Source of the DNA: DATLWN01 sp963764315
GTDB lineage: Bacteria > Pseudomonadota > Zetaproteobacteria > Mariprofundales > Mariprofundaceae
NCBI GenBank assembly: GCA_963764315.1
Contig: CAVXSB010000007.1
Span: forward strand, 62,001-126,000
DNA: 64,000 nucleotides
Direction: 5' to 3'
The translations under genes were made by a program, and so were the position numbers. The notes under the pieces are model-generated. The model made no database searches. It was not told the DNA's origin and was given only the letters and a program-made list of their open reading frames with translations. Within the stretch, counting starts at the first letter, position 1; the number at the start of each line of letters is the position of its first letter. Below are positions 1-8,184 of this stretch, in pieces.

Positions 1-1310
1 GGCTGGGCCTGGCCTTCGGCCTCGGCTGGTTCGGTACCGGTGCCTGGTGGCTGGCCCCGACCTTCCATCTGTACGGCGGCCTGCCCTATGTGGCGGCGGC
101 CGGCTGTGTGCTGCTCGTCGGCCTGGCACTGGGGGCGTTCCCGGCGCTGTGGATGTGGCTGGTGCAGGCCCTGACCCGGCGCGAGGCCTGGCTGCTGGTG
201 ACCTTCCCCGTGCTGGCGGTCGGCGAGGAATGGCTGCGCGGGCATCTGTTCACGGGCCTGCCATGGACGGCGCTGGGTAATCTGGTGCTGGACACTCCCG
301 CCGTCGGCTGGGTGGCCTGGTTCGGCGTCTATGGCGCCACCTTGTTGCCGGCACTGGCGGCGGCGGCGCTGGCGCTCGTGTGGCGGGGCGAATGGCGCTG
401 GGGCGGCATCGGCCTGCTGGCGGTGCTGCTGCTGGGCCTCGCCGCACCGCACCCGTATGCGGCGGACGGGCCGGTGCGGCATGCGGCGCTGGTGCAGGCG
501 AACATCCCGCAGGACGAGAAATGGGATGCGGCCTTTTTGAACGATACCATGCAGCGCTATGCGCGGCTGTCGGCGCGGGCGGCGGCGGATCATCCGGACC
601 TGATCGTCTGGCCGGAGGCGGCCGTACCCTTCTTTCTGTCCCGCGCCCCGGGTTGGGATGCCTGGCTGAAGGCGAACATCCGTGCCTGGGGGGTGCCGCT
701 GGCGTTCGGTGGCCTGAAACTGATGGCGGACGGGATGCACGGCGAGAACGGCGTCTACCTGGCCCTGCCGGACGGCTCACGCAGCTTCGTTGGCAAGCAG
801 CATCTGGTGCCCTTCGGAGAATACGTGCCCTCCTGGCTACCGTTTCTGCATGCGCTGGTGCCGGCCATCGCCCAATGGACGCCGGGCAGCGGCAACGGCG
901 TGCTGGCCGGGCCGCACGGACCGCTGGGCAGCCTCGTCTGCTACGAGTCGATCTTCCCTGAACAGGCGCGGGAACGCGTGCGTGCCGGTGCCCAGGTACT
1001 GATCAACGTCACCAACGATGCCTGGTACGGGCATAGCCCGGCCGCCTGGCAGGATCTGCAGGCGGCGCGCATGCGCGCGGTGGAGACCGGGCGCTATGTG
1101 CTCAGGGCGGCGAACACGGGCGTGTCGGCGATCATCGCCCCGGACGGGCGCCTGACGGCCGGCCGGCCCTGGTGGACGCAGGGGCTGGTTCAGGGTACAT
1201 ATCGACCATCACGGCGTATCACGCCATACGTGCGTTGGGGTGATGCGCCGCTCTCGGCCGGATTCGTGCTGCTGGCACTCGCCGTGTGGTTCGATCGCAA
1301 GAGGAGGTAG
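1..1310 (+). CDS. lnt: Apolipoprotein N-acyltransferase (5' end cut by window)
   Basis: Transfers an acyl chain from phospholipid to the N-terminal cysteine of lipoproteins, the last step of lipoprotein maturation, in the inner membrane. The reading frame is open from base 3, so the true start lies upstream of the window. The N-terminal part is hydrophobic membrane segments, beginning with the family-typical FGLGWFGTGAWWL. The nitrilase-fold catalytic domain follows, with the glutamate in WPEAAVPFF, the lysine in GKQHLVPFGEYVP and the cysteine in VCYESIFP, which together form the Glu-Lys-Cys triad. It ends with a last hydrophobic helix and a basic tail. All catalytic motifs are intact. Family assignment is secure. 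Confidence 0.96.
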   Translation, partial: LGLAFGLGWFGTGAWWLAPTFHLYGGLPYVAAAGCVLLVGLALGAFPALWMWLVQALTRREAWLLVTFPVLAVGEEWLRGHLFTGLPWTALGNLVLDTPAVGWVAWFGVYGATLLPALAAAALALVWRGEWRWGGIGLLAVLLLGLAAPHPYAADGPVRHAALVQANIPQDEKWDAAFLNDTMQRYARLSARAAADHPDLIVWPEAAVPFFLSRAPGWDAWLKANIRAWGVPLAFGGLKLMADGMHGENGVYLALPDGSRSFVGKQHLVPFGEYVPSWLPFLHALVPAIAQWTPGSGNGVLAGPHGPLGSLVCYESIFPEQARERVRAGAQVLINVTNDAWYGHSPAAWQDLQAARMRAVETGRYVLRAANTGVSAIIAPDGRLTAGRPWWTQGLVQGTYRPSRRITPYVRWGDAPLSAGFVLLALAVWFDRKRR

Positions 1311-1429
1311 GGTTTGTCCGCATCCGATGCGAACGAAACGCTGCCGCCCGGATATGAAGTCAGGCAAGGCGCGAGGAGAGATGTTTCGTGAACCCAGATC
1401 AACGACGAACTGATGTGAGCAGGCCCTAA
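1311..1429. repeat. Intergenic repeat-like element with terminal GAGCAGGCCCTAA motif
   Basis: This non-coding gap between lnt and gpsA contains a small palindrome (CGCATCCGATGCG) and two inverted heptamers, ACGAAAC and GTTTCGT, about 45 bases apart. It ends in ATGTGAGCAGGCCCTAA at 1413-1429, directly before the gpsA start codon. The last 13 bases recur with small changes near 2931, 11927 and 34387. I read it as a dispersed intergenic repeat; its function is unknown. No good sigma70 promoter is visible here. Confidence 0.45.
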
Positions 1430-1430
1430 G

Positions 1431-2408
1431 ATGCCTGTTTGTGTGATCGGGGCCGGGTCGTGGGGCACGGCGCTGGCCATCGCCCTGGGGCGCAGCGGCC
1501 GCGATGTGCGGCTGCTGGCGCGCACGCCGGAGGGGGCAGCGGACATGCAGTCCGCGCGGGAGAATGCCCGTTATCTGCCGGGCATCCGCTTCCCCGATGC
1601 CATGCAGGTGACGGCCGATGCGGCCGTGCTGCCGCATGCCCGTGCCATCATCGTGGCCACGCCGAGTGCGGCGGTGGAGTCGGTGATGCCGCTACTGCTC
1701 GACAATGCGGAGGCGCCGGTCATCGGCGCCTTCAAGGGCCTGCACCCGGAGACTCTGGAGCGCAGCGACGAGTTGTTGAGCCGTCATCTCGGGCGGGCGC
1801 GCGTGGCCATGCTTTCCGGCCCGTCGTTTGCCGAGGAGGTGGCGCGCGGCATGCCCACCGGCTTGACGCTGGCGGCCTACGATCTGGAACTGGCGCACCG
1901 GGCGGCACCGTTGTTCGACGGCACGAACTTCCGCATCTACACCTCATCGGACATGGTCGGTGTGGCCATCGGGGGAGCCCTGAAGAACGTCATCGCCATT
2001 GCCGCCGGCGCCGCCGAGGGGCTGGGCCTCGGGCACAACTCGGTGGCGGCGCTAATCACACGCGGCATTGTCGAGATCTCGCGCCTGGCCGACCTCTGCG
2101 GCGGTTCCGAGGAGACGCTGCGCGGGCTGTCGGGGCTGGGTGATCTGGTGCTGACCTGCACCGGCGCCTTGTCGCGCAACCGGCGGCTGGGTATCGCCCT
2201 GGCCCGCGGTGCCACGCTGGCCGAGGCCCTGGAAGAGATCGGGCAGGTGGTCGAGGGCGTGCGCACGGCCCAGGCGGCGCTGCGTCTGGCGGCCAAGCAC
2301 GGCGTGGAACTGCCGATCACCGGGGCGGTGCAGTCGGTGCTGACCGGCGAGAAGAGCGCGGCCTCCGTCGCCTATGACCTGATGGCGCGGCCGATCAAGG
2401 ACGAATAG
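1431..2408 (+). CDS. gpsA: Glycerol-3-phosphate dehydrogenase [NAD(P)+]
   Basis: Reduces dihydroxyacetone phosphate to sn-glycerol-3-phosphate, the backbone precursor for phospholipids; cytosolic. The protein has 325 residues, normal for the family. The N-terminal dinucleotide-binding loop is GAGSWGTA at residues 7-14. Other family motifs are GAFKGLHPETLE, LSGPSFAEEVARG and the GGALKNVIAIAAG segment carrying the catalytic lysine. The ATG lies directly after a dispersed repeat and has no strong Shine-Dalgarno sequence. The stop overlaps the GTG start of the downstream Smr gene by one base, so the two are probably translationally coupled. plsY further along uses the same precursor pool. Confidence 0.97.
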   Translation: MPVCVIGAGSWGTALAIALGRSGRDVRLLARTPEGAADMQSARENARYLPGIRFPDAMQVTADAAVLPHARAIIVATPSAAVESVMPLLLDNAEAPVIGAFKGLHPETLERSDELLSRHLGRARVAMLSGPSFAEEVARGMPTGLTLAAYDLELAHRAAPLFDGTNFRIYTSSDMVGVAIGGALKNVIAIAAGAAEGLGLGHNSVAALITRGIVEISRLADLCGGSEETLRGLSGLGDLVLTCTGALSRNRRLGIALARGATLAEALEEIGQVVEGVRTAQAALRLAAKHGVELPITGAVQSVLTGEKSAASVAYDLMARPIKDE

Positions 2409-2923
2409 TGGGCGACGCGGACGACGAGATGTTCGCCGAGGCTATGCGCGGCGTGCGTCCCGCCCGTAAGCCGGCCCCGCGCGTGCATCCCCAGCCCACC
2501 CCCCCACCGGTGCGGCCGGCACCCAGGGGCGAGCAATCGCCGGTGGCGGCGGCACCCGCGCATGCCCCGGAGGCGCTGGAGCAGCCTTGGACATTGTGCG
2601 CCAGCGGTGTGTCCCGCGAGCGACTGCGCCGGCTTGCCGGGGCGGCCGCCGATCGCGAGATCGATCTGCACGGACATACGCGCGACGAGGCCCTGCAGGC
2701 CCTGGAGCCGGCATTGGGTGCTGCCCTGGCCGCCGGGGCGCGCACCCTGTGCATCGTGCATGGCCGGGGCCTGCATTCCCAGGGCAGGCCCGTGCTGAAG
2801 CAGGCCGTGTTCCAATGGCTGCGCGAGGGCCCATGCGCCGGCTTCGTACTGGCGGCAGTGCCCCGGAACAACAGCGGCGGTGGGGCCTCAATGGTGCTGC
2901 TCAGGCGAAAGGCAGGGCGTTGA
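2408..2923 (+). CDS. Smr-domain protein
   Basis: Small cytosolic protein of 171 residues with a C-terminal Smr (MutS2-related) domain, a fold linked to nucleic-acid cleavage or binding, including ribosome rescue in some families. The first 80 residues are proline-rich and probably disordered. The Smr motifs are IDLHGH (residues 85-90) and IVHGRGLHS (about 116-124), followed by a VPRNNSGGGASMVLLRRK tail. The GTG start overlaps the gpsA stop. The exact substrate cannot be told from sequence; it resembles the stand-alone YdaL/SmrA/SmrB type rather than full MutS2. Confidence 0.88.
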   Translation: MGDADDEMFAEAMRGVRPARKPAPRVHPQPTPPPVRPAPRGEQSPVAAAPAHAPEALEQPWTLCASGVSRERLRRLAGAAADREIDLHGHTRDEALQALEPALGAALAAGARTLCIVHGRGLHSQGRPVLKQAVFQWLREGPCAGFVLAAVPRNNSGGGASMVLLRRKAGR

Positions 2924-2930
2924 TCCGGGG

Positions 2931-2945
2931 GCGAACAGGCCCTAA
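2931..2945. repeat. Copy of dispersed motif GCGAACAGGCCCTAA
   Basis: The 15-base motif sits between two convergent genes. Its end overlaps the stop codon of the YIP1 gene, which reads TTTTAGGGCCTGTTC on the minus strand. It matches the motifs at 1413-1429 and 34387-34403 and, less closely, 11927-11946. Confidence 0.5.
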
Positions 2946-3523
2946 AACATCATGACAGGGTTGGTCTGCGGCGGTTGCGACAGATAGACGCCGATCAGCA
3001 TGAAGAGGATGGCGCCGGAGGCGACGAGCACGGCCAATGGCAGGATCAGGATCATCAGCGCCCTGCCGCCGCTGACGCCGGCATATGCGGTCAGCCCCTT
3101 CCACTGCAGATAGAGACTCCACAGCCATGTGAAGACGTTAATCCCCGGAATCCAGCTGAACAGGCTCGGCACGTTGCTGTAGGCATACAGCTGGAAGGCT
3201 TCCCTTGTGCTCAGGCTGCCTTCTTGGACGAAGTGGCGCACCGCCCAGGCCAGGTACCCGGCCCAGAGCCAGGCACTGGCCAGGGCGAAGGGCATGGTGG
3301 TCACGATCAGCAGCAGCGGCGGGATATGGGGAATGAAGCCGCTGCTCAAGAAGACGCCGAGCATCAGCGGCGCGGCCAGCACGATCAGCAGCAGTATGGA
3401 GCTATGCCAATAGGAGCCGCCTGCCGGCATCTGTCGGAAGAATGCCGTCGGCCGGGTGAGGACATCGCGGATGGTGCCGGCCAGCGATGCCACGGGGTCC
3501 GCGGCGGAAAAATATATGGGCAT
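2942..3523 (-). CDS. YIP1-family membrane protein
   Basis: Inner-membrane protein of 193 residues with about five hydrophobic segments. The opening (DVLTRPTAFFRQMP), the central segment with LSTREAFQLYAYSNVPSLFSW and the pattern of helices are typical of bacterial YIP1-domain proteins. Their function is not established. It is convergent with the Smr gene and divergent from the DUF2782 gene, so it is probably a single-gene transcript. No signal peptide or soluble domain is present. Confidence 0.75.
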   Translation of the reverse strand: MPIYFSAADPVASLAGTIRDVLTRPTAFFRQMPAGGSYWHSSILLLIVLAAPLMLGVFLSSGFIPHIPPLLLIVTTMPFALASAWLWAGYLAWAVRHFVQEGSLSTREAFQLYAYSNVPSLFSWIPGINVFTWLWSLYLQWKGLTAYAGVSGGRALMILILPLAVLVASGAILFMLIGVYLSQPPQTNPVMMF

Positions 3524-3570
3524 CGGGCGTGTTCCCCCATTTTGCCGCTGGCGAAAGGCGGGGCCAGCTG

Positions 3571-3578
3571 ATTATAAT
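3571..3578. promoter_or_regulatory. Palindromic ATTATAAT, possible shared -10 of divergent genes
   Basis: A perfect 8-base palindrome containing TATAAT on both strands lies between the YIP1 gene (starts at 3523, minus) and the DUF2782 gene (starts at 3585, plus). It could act as a -10 element in both directions. Rightward initiation would give an almost leaderless mRNA; leftward would give a leader of about 40 bases. No convincing -35 is seen on either side. Confidence 0.35.
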
Positions 3579-3584
3579 CAAAGC

Positions 3585-3995
3585 ATGAAAGCCACCCTGT
3601 TGCCAATGCCCCTGATCATCGCCGCCGCCCTGTCGCTCCTGTCCGTCCCGCCGGCTATCGCCGCCGGCCCGGAGGCGTTGCCGCCGCCGTCGCATGCCGG
3701 TCATCCCCCGACCGCCGAGCCCTCGCCGTCCCAGGACAAGTCGGGCCTGAAAAAGGATCTGGCGCCTCCGGGCGAGCAGCAGGACGTACAAGTCCGCTCC
3801 TACAAGAAGCCGGACGGCACCGGCATCAGCGAATACTCGATGCACGGCAAGGTCTATATGATCAAGGTGCAGCCGCCGGGCGGCCTGCCGCCGTACTACC
3901 TTTACGACACCAACGGCGACGGCCGCTTCAACCGTCGTCTTCCGGGCGGCTACAAGATGATTTCGCCGCCGACCTGGGTCATCCAACGCTTCTGA
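3585..3995 (+). CDS. DUF2782 periplasmic protein
   Basis: Protein of 136 residues with a cleavable signal peptide (hydrophobic stretch ending in PPAIAAG). A low-complexity proline-rich linker follows. The C-terminal domain contains the family pattern with VRSYKKPDGTGISEYSMHGK, an IKVQPPGGLPPYYL segment and a DTNGDG motif, ending in SPPTWVIQRF. This matches gammaproteobacterial DUF2782 proteins of unknown function. The ATG at 3585 was chosen because it begins a proper signal peptide, unlike an upstream in-frame start. thiE follows 4 bases after its stop. Confidence 0.8.
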   Translation: MKATLLPMPLIIAAALSLLSVPPAIAAGPEALPPPSHAGHPPTAEPSPSQDKSGLKKDLAPPGEQQDVQVRSYKKPDGTGISEYSMHGKVYMIKVQPPGGLPPYYLYDTNGDGRFNRRLPGGYKMISPPTWVIQRF

Positions 3996-3999
3996 ACAC

Positions 4000-4635
4000 A
4001 TGCGCAGCAAGGGACTGATGGGTCTGCCTGCGCTCGTCCTGATCACCGACAGCCGGCGCCTGGAGCGGGAGGCGCTGTTGGCGCAGATTGAGGCCGCGCT
4101 TGCCGGCGGTGTCGACGCCGTACTGGTGCGTGAAAAACAGATGGATGCCGCCCGCCTACTCGCCTTCGCCGCCCGCCTCAGGCAGCTGACCCGCGATCAC
4201 GGGGCAAGGCTTCTGGTGCACACGCAGGCGGACATTGCCGCCGCCGTCGAGGCCGATGGCGTGCATGTGGCTGCCGCCGGCATCGGCGAGCTTCCCGGCA
4301 TGCGGCGCTGGCTGGCCGGGCAGCCGATGAGCCTGTCGGCTTCCTGCCATACGGCGGCGGAACTGGACGCGGCGGCAGCGGCCGGTGCCGATTTCGCATT
4401 CCTGTCGCCGGTATTCCCGACCGCCAGCCATCCGGGGGCGCCGCAGCTGGGCGCGGAAGGCTTTCTTCGGCTGGCCGCCGCAGCCCCGCTGCCGGTGCTG
4501 GCGCTGGGCGGCATCACGCCGGAGAACCGGGGCGAGCTAGCCGGCTACGGGGTGGCGGTGATCGGCGCCCTGCTGGATGCAGCGGATGCGCAGGCGGCGG
4601 CATACGCCCTCCTGGGGGGAAGCTGTGAAGCTTGA
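4000..4635 (+). CDS. thiE: Thiamine phosphate synthase/TenI-family protein
   Basis: TIM-barrel protein of 211 residues of the ThiE/TenI family, which joins HMP-pyrophosphate and thiazole phosphate into thiamine phosphate (ThiE) or isomerises thiazole (TenI). Motifs seen are LVLITDSRRL, a VLVREKQMD segment, DGVHVAAAGIG, the SLSASCHTAAEL loop, FLSPVFPTASHPGAPQLG and the phosphate-binding VLALGGITPEN. It is short at the N-terminus and resembles the stand-alone domain often fused to a Nudix hydrolase in MutT-ThiE proteins. No other thi gene or TPP riboswitch is visible nearby, so the ThiE versus TenI choice is uncertain. Its end overlaps the next start. Confidence 0.75.
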   Translation: MRSKGLMGLPALVLITDSRRLEREALLAQIEAALAGGVDAVLVREKQMDAARLLAFAARLRQLTRDHGARLLVHTQADIAAAVEADGVHVAAAGIGELPGMRRWLAGQPMSLSASCHTAAELDAAAAAGADFAFLSPVFPTASHPGAPQLGAEGFLRLAAAAPLPVLALGGITPENRGELAGYGVAVIGALLDAADAQAAAYALLGGSCEA

Positions 4636-5788
4636 TGTCGTGCTGCTGGTCATCAGCAGCGCCCTGACCTGCGCCCTGCTGCTGGCCAATCTGCTGCGCC
4701 TGTTCCGCCTGCCGGCCGCCATCGCCTACATCCTGACCGGCCTGATCCTCGGCCCCTCCGGTTTTGCCTTCGTGCAGGACCAGCAGGCGGTAGCCCATAT
4801 CGGCGAGTTGGGCGTCATCATGCTGATGTTCTTCATCGGCATGGAGGTGTCGCTGCCGCGACTGATCGCCGGCTGGCGCATCGCCGTGCTGGGGGCGATG
4901 GCGCAGATGGCGGTCAGCGTGCTCGTGTGCATGCTCGCCGCCGAGCTTTTGGGCTGGTCGTGGCGGCTGGGGCTGTTGCTCGGCTTCATCATCAGCATGA
5001 GTTCGACGGCCGTGGTCATGGTCATGCTCAAGGATGCCGGCGAACTCGATACGCCGTTCGGCCAGAATGCGCTCGGCGTGCTGCTGATGCAGGACATGGC
5101 CATCGTGCCCATCATGATCCTGCTCGGCATTCTGGGCGGCAATGGCGTTTCCCTCGCCCATGTCGGTGCGCAGCTACTGGGTGGTGCTGCCCTGGTGGCA
5201 GCGGCGGTGTGGCTGATGCGCAGCCGCCGCCTGCGCCTGCCTGTACCCAGCGACCTGTCTGCCGACCGCAAGGTGCTGCTGGGCCTGCTCTTGTGCTTCG
5301 CCTCGGCTGCCGTCACCTCCGTCATGGGACTATCGGCCGCCTTCGGCGCCTTCCTGGCCGGCATGGTCGTGCATTCCTCCGATCAGGGCGATTGGGTGCG
5401 CGAGCATCTGGAATCGCTGCGCGTGGTGTTCGTGGCCATCTTCTTCCTGTCCATCGGCCTGCTCGTCGACATTCACTTCCTGGCCAGCCATGTGCTGTTC
5501 CTGGTGGCGCTGACGCTCGGGGTGTTCGTGCTGAACTCCGGTATCAATATGCTGGTGCTGCGCGGGCTCGGGGAATCCTGGGACATGGCCATCGTCACAG
5601 GCGGGCTGCTGAGCCAGATCGGCGAGTTTTCCTTCCTGCTTGCCGCCCTCGGCATCGAGACGGGCATCCTGCCGCAGACCGCCTACCAGACCATCCTGGC
5701 CGTGATCGCCCTGACGCTGATGCTCAGCCCCGTGTGGACGATGATGGTCCGCCGCATGCTGGGCGGCGGGGTGGCGTTACCCGGCTAG
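4625..5788 (+). CDS. CPA2-type cation:proton antiporter (membrane domain only)
   Basis: Integral membrane protein of 387 residues with about 11-12 helices, matching the Na+/H+ exchanger domain of KefB/KefC-type proteins. Family features are the GLILGPSGF segment, the GELGVIMLMFFIGMEVS helix, the SMSSTAVVMVMLKD stretch and FGAFLAGMVVHSS. There is no C-terminal TrkA-N or NAD-binding domain, unlike KefB/KefC, so regulation must differ. GTG at 4625 is chosen because a GGGGGA sequence lies just upstream; an in-frame ATG at 4577 would overlap thiE much more. The 3' end overlaps the convergent arsJ reading frame by four bases. Confidence 0.85.
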   Translation: MKLDVVLLVISSALTCALLLANLLRLFRLPAAIAYILTGLILGPSGFAFVQDQQAVAHIGELGVIMLMFFIGMEVSLPRLIAGWRIAVLGAMAQMAVSVLVCMLAAELLGWSWRLGLLLGFIISMSSTAVVMVMLKDAGELDTPFGQNALGVLLMQDMAIVPIMILLGILGGNGVSLAHVGAQLLGGAALVAAAVWLMRSRRLRLPVPSDLSADRKVLLGLLLCFASAAVTSVMGLSAAFGAFLAGMVVHSSDQGDWVREHLESLRVVFVAIFFLSIGLLVDIHFLASHVLFLVALTLGVFVLNSGINMLVLRGLGESWDMAIVTGGLLSQIGEFSFLLAALGIETGILPQTAYQTILAVIALTLMLSPVWTMMVRRMLGGGVALPG

Positions 5789-5940
5789 GCTTCGGCGATG
5801 AAACGGGTGATGCGGGCACGGATCTGGTCGCGCACGCGGCGGAACTCGGCCATGACCTCATCCTCACTGCCTGTGGCCTTGGCCGGGTCGTCGAACGGCC
5901 AGTGCTTTGCGCAGCGAACCGGTACGGCCGGGCAGGTCTC
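5785..5940 (-). pseudogene. 3' remnant of an arsC (LMW phosphatase-type arsenate reductase)
   Basis: The last 52 residues of the long arsJ frame, from ETCPAVPVRC through HWPFDDPAKATGSEDEVM to RITRFIAEA, align with the C-terminal third of the intact ArsC at 8185-8604 (CPTFPG then HWSFDDPAAATGTE). The N-terminal two thirds, including the CX5R phosphate loop, are absent. This is best read as the decayed end of a further arsC copy that once followed arsJ. A natural ArsJ-ArsC fusion is less likely, because the catalytic loop is missing. Confidence 0.65.
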
Positions 5941-7167
5941 GTGGACAGGTCTTACGAGGAAACTGTGACCCGGACCGGCAGCCACAGCGAGATCAGGGCT
6001 CGCGGCCAGCACGAAGGCGGCCGACCACCACAGGCAGCCGGTGATGCCCGCGCTCTGGTAGATCGCGCCGGAAAGCACGGTGCCGGCCAGGCGGCCGCCG
6101 GCGTTGGCCATGTAGTAGAAGCCCACGTTCATCGACACCCTGTCGCGGTCCGACCAAGACACGATCAGAAAGGAATGCACCGCCGAATTGACGGCGAACA
6201 CGACGCCGAAGGCCGTCAGCCCCGCCATCAGCACGAGCTGGGGGTCGACGCCGCGGCCCAGCATCGCCGCCATGGCCGCCGGCAGCAGGCAGAGGATGCC
6301 GGCCCACATCGCCACCGTGCGTCCGTCGGGTGCGGCCGCGCGGCGCAGCAGCGTGGGTACCGCCGCCTGCACGAAGCCGTAGCCGACCACCCACAGCGCC
6401 AAAAAGCCGCCGACCTGCATGAAGCTCCAGCCGAGCCGGTTGTACAGGAACACCGGCAGGCCCACGACGAACCACACGTCGCGCGCCCCGAACAGGAAGA
6501 AGCGCGCCGCCGAGAGAGTGTTGACCGCCGGGCTCTTGGAGAAGATCTGGGTGAACTTCGCGCCGCCCCTGATCCTGCCCAGATCGGCCGGCAGCAGCAC
6601 CCAGGTGATCAGCAGGGCGACGGCGAGCATGCCCGACAGCGCGAACAGCGCACCGCGGAAACCGAGTGCGGCGAGCAGTGCCGCCCCGACGAAGAAGCCC
6701 GCGCCCTTGAGCGCGTTCTTCGAGCCGGTGAGCATGGCGATCCAGCGGAACAGCTTCGCCTCGCCGCCCTCGGGCAGGAACAGCTTCACGCCGGCCTTCG
6801 CGCTCATCTTGTTCAGATCCTTGGCGATACCGGACAGCGCCTGCGCCGCCATCACATAGCCGACCGACAGCCAGGCGTCGGGCACGGTCAGCATCGAGAG
6901 TGCGCCGATCTGCAGGATCATGCCGATGTGCATGCACCGGTTCAGGCCGATGCGTGCGCCCAGCCAGCCGCCGACCAAGTTGGTGACGATGCCGAAGAAC
7001 TCGTAGAACAGGAACAGCATGGCGATGGCGAAGGGGCTGTAGCCGAGGCGGTCGAAATACAGCACGACCAGCATGCGGATGGCGCCGTCGGTGATGGTGA
7101 AGGCCCAGTAGCCGCCGGTGACGGTCAGGTAGTGGCGCAGCCCCTGTTCCATCTCGGCATCTCCCAT
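5785..7167 (-). CDS. arsJ: ArsJ organoarsenical (1-arseno-3-phosphoglycerate) efflux MFS permease, chimeric C-terminus
   Basis: ArsJ exports 1-arseno-3-phosphoglycerate, which then breaks down to arsenate outside; it works with the adjacent GAPDH. Residues 1-389 are a 12-helix MFS protein beginning MEQGLRHYLTVTGGYWAFT and containing the family segment GIAKDLNKMSAKAGVKLF. From residue 390 the frame departs from the family and becomes a 71-residue soluble tail like the end of an arsenate reductase. Shifting one base near 6000 instead gives ALISLWLPVRVTVSS and a stop at 5952-5954, for an ArsJ of about 405 residues, the usual size. So the long tail is probably a frameshift or sequence error into an arsC remnant. 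The start lies one base past the GAPDH stop. Confidence 0.85.
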   Translation of the reverse strand: MGDAEMEQGLRHYLTVTGGYWAFTITDGAIRMLVVLYFDRLGYSPFAIAMLFLFYEFFGIVTNLVGGWLGARIGLNRCMHIGMILQIGALSMLTVPDAWLSVGYVMAAQALSGIAKDLNKMSAKAGVKLFLPEGGEAKLFRWIAMLTGSKNALKGAGFFVGAALLAALGFRGALFALSGMLAVALLITWVLLPADLGRIRGGAKFTQIFSKSPAVNTLSAARFFLFGARDVWFVVGLPVFLYNRLGWSFMQVGGFLALWVVGYGFVQAAVPTLLRRAAAPDGRTVAMWAGILCLLPAAMAAMLGRGVDPQLVLMAGLTAFGVVFAVNSAVHSFLIVSWSDRDRVSMNVGFYYMANAGGRLAGTVLSGAIYQSAGITGCLWWSAAFVLAASPDLAVAAGPGHSFLVRPVHETCPAVPVRCAKHWPFDDPAKATGSEDEVMAEFRRVRDQIRARITRFIAEA

Positions 7168-7168
7168 G

Positions 7169-8167
7169 TCAGAGCGCCGCCGCCACCTTCGCGGCCAGCT
7201 CCATCATGCGGTTCACGTAGCCCCACTCGTTGTCGTACCAGGCATAGAGTTTCACCTGCGTGCCGTCGACGACCATGGTGGAGGGCGCATCGACGATGCA
7301 TGAGCGCGGATCGCCCTTGTAATCGACCGACACCAGCGGCCGTTCCTCGTAGCCGAGGATGCCCTTGAGATCGTTTTCGGATGCCTGCTTCAGGTAGCCG
7401 TTGACCTCTTCCGCGGTGACCGGGCGGGCCGCCTCGAACACGAAGTCGGTCAGCGAGGCGTTAAGCAGCGGCACGCGCACGGCATGGCCGTTCAGCTTGC
7501 CTTCCAGCTCCGGAAAGATCTTGGTGATTGCCTTCGCCGAGCCGGTGGTGGTGGGGATCAGCGATTCGCCGCAGGCGCGGGCCCGGCGCAGATCCTTGCG
7601 CCCCGTATCCACGATGGTCTGGGTATTGGTGATGTTGTGCAGCGTGGTCATCGAGCCGTGCCGGATGCCGATGGCTTCGTGCATGACCTTGACCACGGGC
7701 GCCAGGCAATTGGTGGTGCAGGAGGCGGCGGTCAGCAGGTGGTGGCGGTCTGGATCGTAGCGGTGATCGTTGACGCCGTAGACGATGTTCAGCGCCCCTT
7801 CGACGGGGGCGGCGACGATGACCTTCTTCACACCCTGGTCGAAATAGGCCTGCAGTTGCTCGAGCTTGCGGAAGCGGCCGGTCGCCTCGATGACGATATC
7901 GCAGTCCGTCCAGTCGGTGTCGGAGATCGCCGTCTTCGAGCCATAGGCCAGGGTCGTGACTCCGACGTACAGGTGTTCGCCGTCGCCGCGGCATGCGATG
8001 GGCCATCTGCCGTGCACCGAGTCGAATTGCAGCAGGTGCGCGGATCCTGCAGTGTCGGTGGCGGTTTCGTTGATGCGCACAAAGCGGAAGCCTGCGTTTT
8101 CCCAACCCGCGCGCAGGCCCAGCCGGCCCATGCGGCCGAACCCGTTGATACCGATGCGGATGCCCAT
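7169..8167 (-). CDS. gapdh: Glyceraldehyde-3-phosphate dehydrogenase of the arsenic cluster
   Basis: Uses arsenate in place of phosphate to make 1-arseno-3-phosphoglycerate, the substrate of ArsJ; this is the role of GAPDH genes placed in ars operons. The protein has 332 residues. The NAD-binding start is IGINGFGRMGRL, the catalytic cysteine is C150 in AASCTTNC, and the substrate-site motifs include TGRKDLRRARA and the C-terminal YDNEWGYVNRM. The start at 8167 was chosen over a longer upstream frame because the family starts here and a GAAGGAAGA-like sequence precedes it. It is followed immediately by arsJ and preceded by arsC. It is probably not the central glycolytic enzyme, which cannot be checked here. 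Confidence 0.93.
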   Translation of the reverse strand: MGIRIGINGFGRMGRLGLRAGWENAGFRFVRINETATDTAGSAHLLQFDSVHGRWPIACRGDGEHLYVGVTTLAYGSKTAISDTDWTDCDIVIEATGRFRKLEQLQAYFDQGVKKVIVAAPVEGALNIVYGVNDHRYDPDRHHLLTAASCTTNCLAPVVKVMHEAIGIRHGSMTTLHNITNTQTIVDTGRKDLRRARACGESLIPTTTGSAKAITKIFPELEGKLNGHAVRVPLLNASLTDFVFEAARPVTAEEVNGYLKQASENDLKGILGYEERPLVSVDYKGDPRSCIVDAPSTMVVDGTQVKLYAWYDNEWGYVNRMMELAAKVAAAL

Positions 8168-8184
8168 GATCTTCTTCCTTGAGA

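Noticed and set aside
5785..7167. A deliberate ArsJ-ArsC fusion enzyme
   Set aside because: The tail lacks the phosphate loop and N-terminal two thirds of ArsC, and a single-base shift restores a normal ArsJ end.
4927..7368. Very long plus-strand open frame over arsJ (813 residues)
   Set aside because: It is the antisense of arsJ and overlaps the antiporter gene in a different frame; composition is typical of a GC-rich shadow frame with no domain.
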